In this document: positions 8,462-18,243 of the stretch, piece by piece
Layout of the letters: each line of letters opens with the position of its first letter
Numbering within the stretch: the first letter of the stretch is position 1
Notes under the pieces: generated by a model
Databases searched by the model: none
Seen by the model: only the letters and a program-made list of their open reading frames with translations
What the model was told of the DNA's origin: nothing
Assembly (NCBI GenBank): GCA_028687995.1
Contig: JAQTZA010000007.1
Span: 85,099-149,098, forward strand
Length of the DNA: 64,000 nt
Source: Bacteroidales bacterium
Lineage (GTDB): Bacteria > Bacteroidota > Bacteroidia > Bacteroidales > UBA7332
Direction of reading: 5' to 3'
Program-made: the position numbers and the translations under genes

Positions 8462-8582
8462 CACGGGATTTATAATCCCGTGTTGAAATATCAAAGGATT
8501 TGTAATCCTTACCAATAAGAAAAAACCTATTTGTCGGATTAAAAAATCCTAACAATAAAAATAAACGAGATTTAAAATCCCG
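8462..8582. repeat. Cluster of GGATT-AATCC palindromes
   Basis: Perfect hairpin CACGGGATT-TAT-AATCCCGTG (8462-8482), AAGGATT-TGT-AATCCTT (8494-8510), a looser GGATT-aaaa-AATCC (8516-8529) and CGAGATT-taa-AATCCCG (about 8566-8582). The related sequence and stem-loop shape suggest one small palindromic repeat in several copies. They lie between the YcxB-like gene and the GH5 gene. Confidence 0.7.
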
Positions 8583-8714
8583 TTTGACAAAAAATTTCGT
8601 TTGACGATCGAATCAAATTATTTAATATTCTCCATCATTTTTCTTACGATAAAATACATTATTCCAACACATTACACTACATTTGAGCTGACTTTCACAC
8701 ACAAAGCAGCTATT

Positions 8715-11381
8715 ATGAAAAACACATCGATTCTTCTACTGTTTTTTCTCTTTTTTCAGACAAACACATTTTCTCAAGGCTATTTGCATCGCAACGGCAC
8801 AACCATTGTCGATGGCAACAACAAAGAGATTATACTGCACGGTATCGGCATTGGCGGTTGGATGCTCCAAGAAGGCTATATGTTTGGTCACAACGGCAAT
8901 GCTTATACCCAACACGGACTAAAATCTAAACTTGCAGCATTGATTGGCAACACCGAAGTGGAGAAATTCTACACCAATTGGCGGAATAACTTCGTGCGAC
9001 AACGCGATGTTGATTCGATAGCTGCTTGGGGTTACAATTCGATACGTGTGCCGATGCACTACAATCTGTTTAGGCGATGCTTCGCCCCCGATGCACAAAA
9101 CGACGAAGGTTTCCGATTAATCGACAGCTTGGTAAGGTGGTCAACTCCACACCAGGTGTATCTGATACTCGATATGCACGCCACTCCCGGAGGGCAAGGC
9201 GATGATACCGGCATTGCCGATCGCGACGCCACAAAACCGTACTTGTGGACCAGCACAGCCAATCAAGATACGTTGGTGCAAATATGGAAAAACATCGCCA
9301 CTCGCTACGCTACCCAACCCATTATTGGCGGATACGACCTCATCAACGAAACCAATTATGCGCCGATGAAGCCGACGAATCAGTTGCTTCGCGATCTGTT
9401 TGTACGCATCACAAATGCCATTCGCTCGGTGGATACAAACCACATTATCTTTATCGAAGGCAACGATTGGGCAAATAATTTCACAGGTTTAACACCTCCT
9501 TGGGATGAAAATATGGTGTACAGTTTCCATAAATATTGGAATTCGACCGACAAGAACTCCATTCAATGGATGCTCGATTTGCGTGCATCGACCAACCGCC
9601 CGCTATGGCTTGGCGAAACGGGTGAAAATAGCAATGCGTGGTTTACAGCATGTGTAAAACTGGCAGAAGCCAACAAAATTGGCTATGCCAACTGGCCGTA
9701 TAAAACCTACGATCGAATACAGTGCCCTGTCACTGTAAAACCTTTCGCCAACTGGCAAAAAGTGCTCAATTACGTCAACAACAACGCTACGCTGAGCGCG
9801 ACCGATTGCATCAACTACCTGAAGCAGTTGACCGATGGTTTGTTACTCGAAAATTGTCGGGTGAATAGAGATGAGATTGACGCATGGACTCGTCAACCAT
9901 TCGACGACACCACAAAACCATACTCAAAAAACGTCGTTCCGGGGATTATTTTTGCAGCCAACTACGACTTGGGAACGCAAGGAAATGCCTACAACGACAA
10001 AGTTTCTCAAACTTTCAGCCAGTCGGGCGAAGCTTGGAACAGCGGAAATTCATTTCGCAACGATGGCGTGGATATTGAAGTATGCACTGATATTTCACCC
10101 TACAACTTGGGTTACGATGTCGGCTGGACCGACGACAACGAATGGATTCTTCACACCGTCGATATTGCCTCTGCTGGAGTATATGATGTGAGTGTTCGCT
10201 GCGCTAATGGCACAACTACAACTGGTTTTTTGCATCTCGAAATCGATAATACCAATGTATCGGGAATCATCGCTATCCCACCAACTGGAGGCTGGCAAAA
10301 TTGGAGAGATTTCACGGCGAACGGCATTGCATTACCCTCAGGCAGACATAAGATGAAGATTGTTTTCGATAAAGCAGGTTACAATATCAATGCCGTGAAA
10401 TGGAGTGCTTCGAGTTCGCCCATCGTCATCCGTCCTATGTCGGCAATCGCCATCAATGACACGACTGTTAGGATTACCTACAGCAAACCTCTTGCCACGA
10501 ATATCACACCCAATTTCTCTGATTTCACTATTAATTCAAGCACAAATCATCCAGTCAATAAGGCGGTTTATGATGTTGCAAATACAAACTCGATATTGAT
10601 CTATTCACAGAATTCAATCTTCTACAATGAAGCGTTGACAGTAAATTATTCAGGATCAAATCTTCGTTCAACTGATGCAGATATCGTTCCACGAACGACA
10701 AATTTATTTGTTTTGAACAGCATAGCTCCGCGGTATTTGATTCCAGGCAAGATCGAGGCTGAAAATTACTCCGAAATGGCGGGAATACAAACCGAAAGCT
10801 GCACCGACGCAGGTGGAGGTATCGATGTGGGCTACACCAATGCGGGCGATTACATGAAATACCTTGTGTATGTACAAACAGCAGGCATTTATGATTTGAT
10901 CGTAAGAATGGCTGGGTATGGTGGAAAAATCAGCCTGTATTATGATGATTCAACTAATTCTGTGTTGATTGGCAGCGTTGTTTTTACATCTACAGGAGGT
11001 TGGCAAAACTGGCAGGACTTTAGCTTGTCAGTCCCTCTAACAGCTGGATCACATACATTAAAAGCTTACGTGAATGTGGAAGGATTCAACTTGAATTATA
11101 TGAACTTTGCCCTCAACACGTCCGCAATACCAACGACCAAAGCGAATATCGGATTCGCTTTATACCCAAATCCAGCGAAAGATGAGTTTACAATTGCATA
11201 TAGTGGCATGAACAACGTGGTTCGAATGAACATTATAAATTTGGCTGGTGAGATTTTGTACTCGGATCAATTTTCAGCCGTCTCAAAAAAATACAGCGTA
11301 CGTGAATTGCAAAAAGGTTTATATTTAGTCAATCTCAGTGATGGTGACAAATTGATGACTCAGAAATTAGTAATCAACTAA
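8715..11381 (+). CDS. Secreted GH5 glycoside hydrolase with two CBM6-like modules and T9SS sorting domain
   Basis: An 888-residue beta-glycanase. ATG 8715 starts a signal peptide (NTSILLLFFLFFQTNTFSQ); the frame extends to 8601 but without a signal and is rejected. The GH5 domain (about 25-380) shows the acid/base Glu in GYDLINETNY and the nucleophile Glu in PLWLGETGENS. Two CBM6-like modules follow, the first around FAANYDLG...GYDVGWTDDNEWI and the second around IEAENYSEM...GYTNAGDYMKY, separated by a Big/Ig-like linker. The last about 75 residues (YPNPAKDEF to KLVIN) form a type A T9SS sorting domain. Probable action on beta-1,4- or beta-1,3-glucan at the cell surface; exact substrate not readable. 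Confidence 0.9.
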   Translation: MKNTSILLLFFLFFQTNTFSQGYLHRNGTTIVDGNNKEIILHGIGIGGWMLQEGYMFGHNGNAYTQHGLKSKLAALIGNTEVEKFYTNWRNNFVRQRDVDSIAAWGYNSIRVPMHYNLFRRCFAPDAQNDEGFRLIDSLVRWSTPHQVYLILDMHATPGGQGDDTGIADRDATKPYLWTSTANQDTLVQIWKNIATRYATQPIIGGYDLINETNYAPMKPTNQLLRDLFVRITNAIRSVDTNHIIFIEGNDWANNFTGLTPPWDENMVYSFHKYWNSTDKNSIQWMLDLRASTNRPLWLGETGENSNAWFTACVKLAEANKIGYANWPYKTYDRIQCPVTVKPFANWQKVLNYVNNNATLSATDCINYLKQLTDGLLLENCRVNRDEIDAWTRQPFDDTTKPYSKNVVPGIIFAANYDLGTQGNAYNDKVSQTFSQSGEAWNSGNSFRNDGVDIEVCTDISPYNLGYDVGWTDDNEWILHTVDIASAGVYDVSVRCANGTTTTGFLHLEIDNTNVSGIIAIPPTGGWQNWRDFTANGIALPSGRHKMKIVFDKAGYNINAVKWSASSSPIVIRPMSAIAINDTTVRITYSKPLATNITPNFSDFTINSSTNHPVNKAVYDVANTNSILIYSQNSIFYNEALTVNYSGSNLRSTDADIVPRTTNLFVLNSIAPRYLIPGKIEAENYSEMAGIQTESCTDAGGGIDVGYTNAGDYMKYLVYVQTAGIYDLIVRMAGYGGKISLYYDDSTNSVLIGSVVFTSTGGWQNWQDFSLSVPLTAGSHTLKAYVNVEGFNLNYMNFALNTSAIPTTKANIGFALYPNPAKDEFTIAYSGMNNVVRMNIINLAGEILYSDQFSAVSKKYSVRELQKGLYLVNLSDGDKLMTQKLVIN

Positions 11382-11414
11382 AGCACAGTAGATAAAAGCA
11401 AAACTAATAATTAT

Positions 11415-12050
11415 ATGAATCCAAAAGTTGACGATTTTATAAGCAAAGCCACTGCATGGCAAGAGGAGTTAGAGCAGTTGCGAGAGATTGCACTCGACTG
11501 TATGCTGACCGAAGAGCTAAAATGGGGTGCGCCTTGTTACACCTACAACGGCAACAACATCATTATCATTCAAGGATTCAAATCGTATTGCGCACTGATG
11601 TTTTTCAAAGGAGCGTTGTTGCACGATGCAGAAGGTTTGCTCATCAAACCAGGTGAAAACACACAAGCTGGTCGGCAAATTCGTATCACAGATATTCGAG
11701 ACATAGTTGCAAAAAAATCCGTATTAAAAGCCTACATTTTCGAAGCCATCGAAGTAGAAAAGGCGGGATTAGATGTGGAGTTTAAAGAGACAAAAGCATA
11801 CATCATTCCCGAAGAGTTACAGCAAAAATTAGATCAAGAGCCACACTTCAAAATTGCCTTCGAAACCTTGACTCCTGGACGACAACGAGCATACATACTC
11901 CACTTCTCAGAACCAAAGCAGTCGCAAACTCGTACGGCTCGAATTGAAAAACAGACTCAAAGAATCTTGAATGGAAAAGGGTTAACCGATTGTATTTGCG
12001 GTCTAACGAAAAGACGACCCTCTTGCGATGGTTCGCATAAATACATTTAA
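11415..12050 (+). CDS. YdeI/OmpD-associated (DUF1801-type) protein with C-terminal CDGSH iron-sulfur motif
   Basis: Residues 1-120 match the DUF1801 fold (ELKWGAPCYTYNGNNIIII, GFKSYCALMFFKGALL) and residues 130-190 the YdeI-like tail (FETLTPGRQRAYILHF, NGKGL). The last 19 residues give C193-x-C195-x2-T-x3-P-x-C204-D-G-S-H208, the full CDGSH [2Fe-2S] ligand pattern. The protein is cytosolic. It starts 33 bp after the GH5 gene, so readthrough is possible but a functional link is not implied. The role of the family is unknown; a redox or iron-sensing function is inference from the cluster motif. Confidence 0.85.
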   Translation: MNPKVDDFISKATAWQEELEQLREIALDCMLTEELKWGAPCYTYNGNNIIIIQGFKSYCALMFFKGALLHDAEGLLIKPGENTQAGRQIRITDIRDIVAKKSVLKAYIFEAIEVEKAGLDVEFKETKAYIIPEELQQKLDQEPHFKIAFETLTPGRQRAYILHFSEPKQSQTRTARIEKQTQRILNGKGLTDCICGLTKRRPSCDGSHKYI

Positions 12051-12113
12051 GAAAACAGACAAAAACATGAAGATGAATTCATATCCATCTGATTGACTAT
12101 TATACAAAAAATC

Positions 12114-13265
12114 CTACAACGCCAATTTCACAATTTCACGGACTAAATCAGGTGTAACGGATTTATGTTCGCCATACGCCATTCCACGCATTCGAACCCG
12201 CTCTGCAATTGCCTCTACCGCCTCCTCGCCAATTCCATATTCGTGAAAACGAGTGCGCATACCTACATTTTTGAAAAATTCTTCGGTTTTTGCAATCACA
12301 GCATCTACACGTTCCTCTTCGCTACCTTTGCGAATGCCCCACACCCGGTCGGCATACTGGAGTAATTTCTCGTGCTTCTCTTTTCTCAGCACTTGCAATA
12401 AAGCAGGATAGAGAATGGCCAAGGTTTGTCCGTGATCTAACTCGTATAGTGCAGTCAGCTCCTGTCCCACCCGATGTGTCGCCCAATCTTGTGGCACACC
12501 CATGCTAATAAACTCATTCAATGCCATGGTGGCACAAAGCATATAATTCGACATCAAGTCGTAGTCACTCGGATTCGCAATCACCTTTGGTCCTACTTCT
12601 ATAATCGTTTGTAAAATTCCTTCTGCCCATCGATCCATGAGCAATGCATTCGCTGGGTAGGTCATATACTGTTCCATCACATGAAGAAAAGAGTCCACAA
12701 TGCCATTTGTCAATTGCTTTTTGGGCAACGAGTAGGCAACCTCTGGGTCGAGAATCGAAAAAATGGGAAAAAGATGACGCGACATAAAAGCCAATTTCTC
12801 CTTTTTGGCTCGATACGAAACTACACAGCGATGATTCATCTCCGATCCAGTGGCTGGCATCGTCATCACTGCAGCAACAGGGTAAGATGGTTTCGCCAAC
12901 GCAGGATTTTTTACAATATCCCACGGTTCACCTTCATACAACATCGCTTGAGAGATAAATTTAGTACCATCGAGCACAGAACCACCACCAACCGCCAACA
13001 AGAAATTGACATTCTTCTCTTTTGCCAAAGAGACTGCCTTTAATAACGTTTCGTACTCTGGATTGGCTTCGATTCCCCAAAACTCCACGATAAAATGGTT
13101 TTTCAAAGCATCCATCACCTGTTCATAAATACCGTTTCGCTTGGCACTACCTCCACCAAACGATATCATAACACGTTTATCGATAGGAATTTCGGTTGAA
13201 AGCTGTGCAATTGTGCCTTTTCCAAAAATTATTTTGGTAGGATTTTGAAAAGAGAAGTTATTCAT
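12114..13265 (-). CDS. Iron-containing alcohol dehydrogenase (YqhD/BdhA type)
   Basis: A 383-residue NAD(P)H-dependent group III alcohol dehydrogenase, probably reducing aldehydes. ATG 13265 (MNNFSFQNPTKIIFGKG) matches the family N terminus; a 46-codon upstream extension is rejected. Visible features are the nucleotide-binding GGGSVLDGTKFI, the TGSEMNHRCV segment, and metal ligands in DSFLHVMEQY and in ELDHGQTLAI. The butanol dehydrogenase/YqhD subgroup prefers NADPH. It is monocistronic; a TAAGTTTG -7-like box lies on the minus strand at 13301-13308. Confidence 0.9.
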   Translation of the reverse strand: MNNFSFQNPTKIIFGKGTIAQLSTEIPIDKRVMISFGGGSAKRNGIYEQVMDALKNHFIVEFWGIEANPEYETLLKAVSLAKEKNVNFLLAVGGGSVLDGTKFISQAMLYEGEPWDIVKNPALAKPSYPVAAVMTMPATGSEMNHRCVVSYRAKKEKLAFMSRHLFPIFSILDPEVAYSLPKKQLTNGIVDSFLHVMEQYMTYPANALLMDRWAEGILQTIIEVGPKVIANPSDYDLMSNYMLCATMALNEFISMGVPQDWATHRVGQELTALYELDHGQTLAILYPALLQVLRKEKHEKLLQYADRVWGIRKGSEEERVDAVIAKTEEFFKNVGMRTRFHEYGIGEEAVEAIAERVRMRGMAYGEHKSVTPDLVREIVKLAL

Positions 13266-13511
13266 TTTAGTAACATTTTGGAGAAAACAAATTGAATTCA
13301 CAAACTTAGCAAGAAATGCTTTGCGCATGAATATTTTCACAAAATTTATGGAGAGAATACCGAATTCTGAAATTGTGCATATCTGTTTTCGCTTGCGAAT
13401 CATGTTTTAAAGATAATTTCAAAAAATAGAGTATTTCGGCCAAACAATTATACATCCAATTTAGGCAGATTCAGTATATTTGTCCTTTCCCTCAATACAA
13501 ACCACAAAATC

Positions 13512-15017
13512 ATGGATGAAAATAAACCAATCTCAAGACGTAATTTTTTTGGCGTTAGCGCCGCTGCCACTGCTGCTCTAGCAGTAGGTGGCAATATTCA
13601 ATCCGTTTTCTCGAAAGAGACCGCTTGTCCTTACAAAGCACCACCGATAAATGGTCAGTTTCCCGATGATTTTTGGTGGGGAGCAGCCACAGCTGCCTAT
13701 CAGGTAGAAGGTGCAGCCAACGAAGATGGACGAGCGCCCAGCATTTGGGATACTTTTAGTCACACACCTGGTAAAGTGGTGAATGGAGACACAGGCGATA
13801 TCTCATGCGATCAATATCACCGCTACGAAAGCGACATCAAATTGATGGCTGAACTGGGCATCAAACATTATCGGTTTAGCATCTCGTGGCCACGTATCAT
13901 TCCACAAGGAAGAGGCAAAGTGAACGACAAAGGAATGGACTACTACAAACGATTGGTTGACACGCTGCTAAAGCACGATATTACACCACACGCCACCTTA
14001 TATCACTGGGATCTACCACAAGTACTGCAAGACAAATACAAAGGCTGGGAAAGTCGCGAAGCGGTGAAAGATTTTGGCGATTATGCCACAGCGGTCGTAA
14101 AAAATTTAGGTGATAAAGTGGGACATTGGATGACGCTTAACGAAATTTCGACGTTCACATACAACTGCTATGGAGTCAATCAAAGGACGGCACACGCTCC
14201 TGGCATCAATTTGAATTCAAAAAAAGAGTTCTATCAAGTGGTGCATAATGCGCTGCTGGCACACGGAACTGCTTGCCAAGCCATCAGGGCAGCATCTCCA
14301 CGTAAATCATTTGTTTCGGTAGCAGAAAATTACGAAAGCTATGTTCCAGTTTTCGAAACGCCTGAAACCATTGAAGCGGCTAAAAAAGCCTTCATGCGCG
14401 AAGAGAAAAATGGCGGCATCATCATCCCAATTCTAACCGGAAAATACGATGAAGGTTGGCTTCAAGATGTGGGTGCGAATGCCCCCACCATTCTGTCTGG
14501 GGATATGAATATTATCGGACAGCCGTTGGATGAACTAGGATTTAATTGCTACATGGGCAATTATGTGCGAGCTGCCGACAATGCAAAAGGATACGAGGTG
14601 CTTCCTTTCTTTCCGAAATATCCAAGAGGAAATACCAATTGGTTGAGCATAGTACCCGAATCAATCTATTGGGGAGTGAGATTAGTGAGTGAAGCAGTTG
14701 GAGCAACAAAACTTCCAATCTTCATTAGTGAAAACGGATGTGCCGATGGATCTGTGATGAATAGTAATGGAGAAGTGCTAGATATCGATCGTATCATGTA
14801 TTACCGCAACTACCTTACCCATTTGCACCGTTCTGTGACAGAAGGTTATCCAATGAAGGGCTACATTCCTTGGAGCTTGATGGATAATTTCGAATGGCAA
14901 CAGGGTTATTCTCAACGATTTGGAATGGTACATGTGGATTATGCGACACAAAAACGCACTCCAAAACTCAGCTACCAATGGTATAAAGAGGTGATCAAAA
15001 ATAATCGGGTGATGTAA
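13512..15017 (+). CDS. GH1 beta-glycosidase with Tat signal peptide
   Basis: A 501-residue family 1 glycosidase, most likely a beta-glucosidase. The N terminus SRRNFFGVSAAATAALAVGG is a Tat signal, so the enzyme would be exported folded to the periplasm. Catalytic motifs are the acid/base region HWMTLNEISTF (Glu in NE) and the nucleophile ISENGCAD; the N-terminal FWWGAATAAYQVEGA and C-terminal PWSLMDNFEWQQGYSQRFG are textbook GH1 segments. Cytosolic GH1 enzymes are more common, so export is noteworthy. A TATATTTG box at 13475-13482 could be its -7 element. Confidence 0.93.
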   Translation: MDENKPISRRNFFGVSAAATAALAVGGNIQSVFSKETACPYKAPPINGQFPDDFWWGAATAAYQVEGAANEDGRAPSIWDTFSHTPGKVVNGDTGDISCDQYHRYESDIKLMAELGIKHYRFSISWPRIIPQGRGKVNDKGMDYYKRLVDTLLKHDITPHATLYHWDLPQVLQDKYKGWESREAVKDFGDYATAVVKNLGDKVGHWMTLNEISTFTYNCYGVNQRTAHAPGINLNSKKEFYQVVHNALLAHGTACQAIRAASPRKSFVSVAENYESYVPVFETPETIEAAKKAFMREEKNGGIIIPILTGKYDEGWLQDVGANAPTILSGDMNIIGQPLDELGFNCYMGNYVRAADNAKGYEVLPFFPKYPRGNTNWLSIVPESIYWGVRLVSEAVGATKLPIFISENGCADGSVMNSNGEVLDIDRIMYYRNYLTHLHRSVTEGYPMKGYIPWSLMDNFEWQQGYSQRFGMVHVDYATQKRTPKLSYQWYKEVIKNNRVM

Positions 15018-15052
15018 ATGATAGACTAAAAAAGGCACAATATATTCAATGA

Positions 15053-15090
15053 TAGAAATGACAGGTATTCTCCAATATCTGTCATTTCTA
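15053..15090. terminator. Hairpin after the GH1 gene
   Basis: Arms 15053-15069 and 15074-15090 pair over 17 bp with one G-T wobble around a CTCC loop. No U-run follows on the plus strand, so it is only a possible terminator. Confidence 0.5.
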
Positions 15091-15179
15091 AAATAAAAAA
15101 ACAACTCTCATCCTTCAATTTTCTGTTTCTCAAAGAATTTGCGTAAACTTGCACATCAAACCAATGACTAACACAAATC

Positions 15180-16568
15180 ATGCGCAAGTTCTCATTTGTT
15201 TTAATGCTTTTAGCACTGATTCTGACAACATCGAGTTGTCGGCAGAAAGCAACAACAACTGAAAAGAAATTCAACACCATTGCAGAAATCAAAAAACGCG
15301 GCAAACTCCGCATTCTAACACTCTATAGCTCCACCTCCTATTTTCTCTACAAGGGTCAACCAATGGGATATGAATATGATTTGGCTTCCAAATTTGCTGA
15401 ATCTATTGGTGTGGAAACAGAGGTAATCGTGGCAGAAAATGTAACAAAACTCACCAAATTGTTGCGAGAAGGCAACGGTGATTTGATTGCATACAACATG
15501 CCAATTACCAATATTATGAAAGACAGCGTGTTGTTTTGTGGACATCAATACATCACTCATCAAGTGTTGGTACAACAAAAAAACGGAAAATCTCCCACAC
15601 TCCACGATGTAACTCAACTCATTGACAAAGAGGTGACTGTAATCAACAAAACCCGCTATTTTCAACGCCTAAAAAACCTCAACGACGAATTAGGAGGTGG
15701 TATTAAAATCAATCTCATCAAGAAAGATACAGTCACTACCGAAGATCTGATTGAGATGGTTTCCGATGATGATATTGCTTATACGGTGGCCGACAATAAC
15801 ATTGCCAACTTGAACAAAACCTATTTTGGTAATATTGATGTAAATCTCGCCGTCAGTTTTCCGCAACGCCTCTCGTGGATGGTTCAAAAAGAGAATACAA
15901 CGCTTGCCAGTGCGCTTAACAAATGGTTTGCTAACAGTGTTAAAACAGTTGCATTCAAAACACTCTCGAAAAGATATTTTGAACAAAGCAAACGTTCTCA
16001 ATTTATTGCTCTACCCAAAATATCGAAAGGAAAAATCTCTCCATACGATGATTTATTTAAAAAATACGCCAAAGAGATTGGATGGGATTGGCGTTTGTTA
16101 GCAGCTATCGCTTTTATAGAATCGAAATTCGACCCTAGTGAAATTTCTTGGTCAGGAGCAAAAGGATTAATGCAATTGATGCCCCGTACCGCTGCGGCAG
16201 TAGGTATATATGGCAAGGAAATCTACAATCCCGAAACCAACATTAGAGGTGCGGTAAACTCCATTCGAATAATCAATCGATTATACACCAATGTATCGAA
16301 CAAAGAGGAGAAGCAAAAATTTATTATAGCGGCCTACAACTGTGGTATTGGTCACATTATGGACGCACAGGCATTGGCTCAAAAGTATGGCAAAAGTCGA
16401 ACTGTTTGGGACAATAACGTGGCACACTATATACAATTGAAAAGCAATCCCGAGTTTTACTCCGACAGAGTGTGCCATTACGGATATTTAAGAGGAAGTG
16501 AGACTACTCAATATGTCAACAAAGTGATTTCTACCTACAAATATTATACCTCAAAAACTAAAAAATGA
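15180..16568 (+). CDS. MltF-like membrane-bound lytic murein transglycosylase
   Basis: A 462-residue lipoprotein that cleaves peptidoglycan glycan strands with formation of 1,6-anhydro ends. The lipobox is LTTSSC with Cys20. Residues about 40-265 form a SBP_bac_3-type periplasmic-binding domain (KRGKLRILTLYSSTSYFLYKG, GYEYDLASKFAESIG), and about 290-450 the SLT domain with the catalytic Glu in AIAFIESKFDP and the GAKGLMQLMPRTA motif. This two-domain layout is that of MltF. Its stop codon overlaps the start of the downstream ogt-like gene (ATGA), implying cotranscription. Confidence 0.92.
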   Translation: MRKFSFVLMLLALILTTSSCRQKATTTEKKFNTIAEIKKRGKLRILTLYSSTSYFLYKGQPMGYEYDLASKFAESIGVETEVIVAENVTKLTKLLREGNGDLIAYNMPITNIMKDSVLFCGHQYITHQVLVQQKNGKSPTLHDVTQLIDKEVTVINKTRYFQRLKNLNDELGGGIKINLIKKDTVTTEDLIEMVSDDDIAYTVADNNIANLNKTYFGNIDVNLAVSFPQRLSWMVQKENTTLASALNKWFANSVKTVAFKTLSKRYFEQSKRSQFIALPKISKGKISPYDDLFKKYAKEIGWDWRLLAAIAFIESKFDPSEISWSGAKGLMQLMPRTAAAVGIYGKEIYNPETNIRGAVNSIRIINRLYTNVSNKEEKQKFIIAAYNCGIGHIMDAQALAQKYGKSRTVWDNNVAHYIQLKSNPEFYSDRVCHYGYLRGSETTQYVNKVISTYKYYTSKTKK

Positions 16569-17026
16569 TGGAAGAGAAAATAACCTACCAATCGCCAATC
16601 GGATGCCTAGAAATTATTATAGATAAAAATGAAATCACAGCATTGAGTATTGTATCAAACGATAAATGTGTGACCTCATCTAACTCCTCAATTGGGGTAC
16701 AAATTGTGCAACAATTGAAAGAATATTTTGAAGGAAAAAGAACGGAATTTAATCTACCTCTCAGATTGAAAGGAACGTCATTTCAGACACAAGTATGGGA
16801 TGAATTGGCAAAGATTCCCTATGGGGAAACGATTAGTTACCACGAACTTGCGCATCGAGTAGGAAACGATAAAGCCTATCGTGCAGTAGGCAATGCCAAT
16901 GGGAAAAATCCAATTTGCTTGATTGTTCCTTGCCATAGAGTCATTCAATCGAATGGAGGAATCGGCGGTTATGCATACGGAACAGATGTGAAGAAATTCT
17001 TATTGAACTTAGAAAAGAATAAATAA
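16565..17026 (+). CDS. ogt: Methylated-DNA-protein-cysteine methyltransferase
   Basis: Removes O6-alkyl groups from guanine by transferring them to its own cysteine. The 153-residue protein carries the active-site PCHRVI with Cys123, the helix-turn-helix recognition segment TSFQTQVWDELAKIPYGETISY and NDKAYRAVGNANGKNP, at normal single-domain length. The start overlaps the MltF stop (ATGATG; either of two adjacent Met codons is possible), so translation is probably coupled. No AraC-like Ada domain is present, hence the Ogt rather than Ada assignment. Confidence 0.93.
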   Translation: MMEEKITYQSPIGCLEIIIDKNEITALSIVSNDKCVTSSNSSIGVQIVQQLKEYFEGKRTEFNLPLRLKGTSFQTQVWDELAKIPYGETISYHELAHRVGNDKAYRAVGNANGKNPICLIVPCHRVIQSNGGIGGYAYGTDVKKFLLNLEKNK

Positions 17027-17132
17027 CATTCATGAAACCAACTTTATATTAAAATAAATTAAATACTGAATAAATTATTTTATTTTCTATACATTTGTTT
17101 CCAATAAAACACGCACAACTAAAGTAATTGTC

Positions 17133-18005
17133 ATGAAACATTTCCCCGAATCAGAGCTCATTATCAATGCAGATGGCTCTATCTTTCACCTCCACTTACG
17201 ACCCGAACAATTAGCCGACAAAGTATTGTTAGTAGGTGATCCAGAGCGAGTTAACATGGTTGCCTCATTTTTCGACAGCATAGAATGCGACGTGACCAAT
17301 CGTGAGTTTCATGCCATCACCGGCACCTACAAAGGCAAACGCATCACTACACTATCACACGGCATTGGTACCGACAACATCGACATCGTGATGAATGAAT
17401 TGGATGCGTTGGCGAATATCGATCTAAAAACTCGCACAGAGAAACCAGAATTCAAGCAACTGACCTTGATTCGTGTAGGAACTTCTGGTGGTTTGCAGCC
17501 ATTTCTCAAAGTTGGATCGTATTGCATTGCCGAAAAATCAATCGGATTAGACAGTGTATTGAGTTATTACAAAGGACGTGATGATATTAGTGAACGTGAT
17601 TTCGAAGAAGCATTCATGTCTCAAATTGGATGGAATCCGCGTTGGGGAACTCCATATATAGTAAGCGCCAACCCAGAATTGGTGGCACGATTCGATGGCG
17701 AAGAGAATGTAACGAAAGGAGTCACGATTTCGGCTGTAGGATTTTATGCACCACAAGGTCGAGAATTACGTTTGTCGTTAGCTGATCCCAACATAAATCA
17801 AAAAATTGAAGCATTCGACCACAACGGACGGTGCATTACCAACTATGAAATGGAGAGTTCGGCTTTGGCAGCACTCTCTAAATTGATGGGACACAAAGCA
17901 ATGACCATTTGCGCGATTATCGCAAATCGATTAGCCAAAGAAGCTTCATCAAACTACAAAACTTCTATTTCTGATTTAATCAAAATGGTTTTAGAAAAAA
18001 TATAA
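17133..18005 (+). CDS. Nucleoside phosphorylase (uridine phosphorylase-like)
   Basis: A 290-residue member of the PNP/UDP phosphorylase family, which splits nucleosides with phosphate to base and pentose-1-phosphate. Characteristic segments are VLLVGDPERV (phosphate site), THE SHGIGTDNIDIVMNEL region, LIRVGTSGGLQP and the ribose-binding NYEMESSAL near the C terminus. The overall form is close to Udp, but the base specificity is not certain. No signal peptide, so cytosolic. A TACATTTG box (17090-17097) lies 36 bp before the start. Confidence 0.9.
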   Translation: MKHFPESELIINADGSIFHLHLRPEQLADKVLLVGDPERVNMVASFFDSIECDVTNREFHAITGTYKGKRITTLSHGIGTDNIDIVMNELDALANIDLKTRTEKPEFKQLTLIRVGTSGGLQPFLKVGSYCIAEKSIGLDSVLSYYKGRDDISERDFEEAFMSQIGWNPRWGTPYIVSANPELVARFDGEENVTKGVTISAVGFYAPQGRELRLSLADPNINQKIEAFDHNGRCITNYEMESSALAALSKLMGHKAMTICAIIANRLAKEASSNYKTSISDLIKMVLEKI

Positions 18006-18105
18006 CAATCGTCACAACTCAATGCACTATGGCATTTTAGGCGGTTTATACTTAACTTTGGATGGGTTTATTTGCTCAAAGTAGAGATTCGCTTGTTAGA
18101 TTAAT

Positions 18106-18135
18106 TTGCAATTATAAAATATTACATTACCTTTG
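18106..18135 (+). promoter_or_regulatory. Promoter of tRNA-Lys
   Basis: TTG at 18106-18108 and TACCTTTG at 18128-18135 with 19 bp between, 26 bp upstream of the tRNA. This is a full Bacteroidota housekeeping promoter and serves as an internal reference for the other promoters called here. Confidence 0.8.
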
Positions 18136-18161
18136 CACCGCTTTAAAAGCAAAAACAGGAC

Positions 18162-18234
18162 GATTCGCTAGCTCAGCTGGTAGAGCACAACACTTTTAAT
18201 GTTGGGGTCCTGGGTTCGAGCCCCAGGCGGATCA
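18162..18234 (+). tRNA. tRNA-Lys (anticodon TTT)
   Basis: The cloverleaf folds fully: acceptor GATTCGC with GCGGATC (one G-T pair), D stem GCTC/GAGC, anticodon stem CAACA/TGTTG around loop CTTTTAA with anticodon TTT, and T arm CTGGG-TTCGAGC-CCCAG. The discriminator is A. The genome continues CCG, so the 3' CCA is not fully encoded and must be added. Confidence 0.96.
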
Positions 18235-18243
18235 CCGAAAACG

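Noticed and set aside
8462..8582. CRISPR-like array
   Set aside because: The repeats are short palindromes with irregular spacing and no unique uniform spacers; no cas genes are present.
9141..9443. 100-codon minus-strand frame inside the GH5 gene
   Set aside because: Shadow frame across a well-supported catalytic domain.
12681..13043. 120-codon plus-strand frame inside the alcohol dehydrogenase gene
   Set aside because: Shadow frame; the dehydrogenase motifs on the minus strand are clear.
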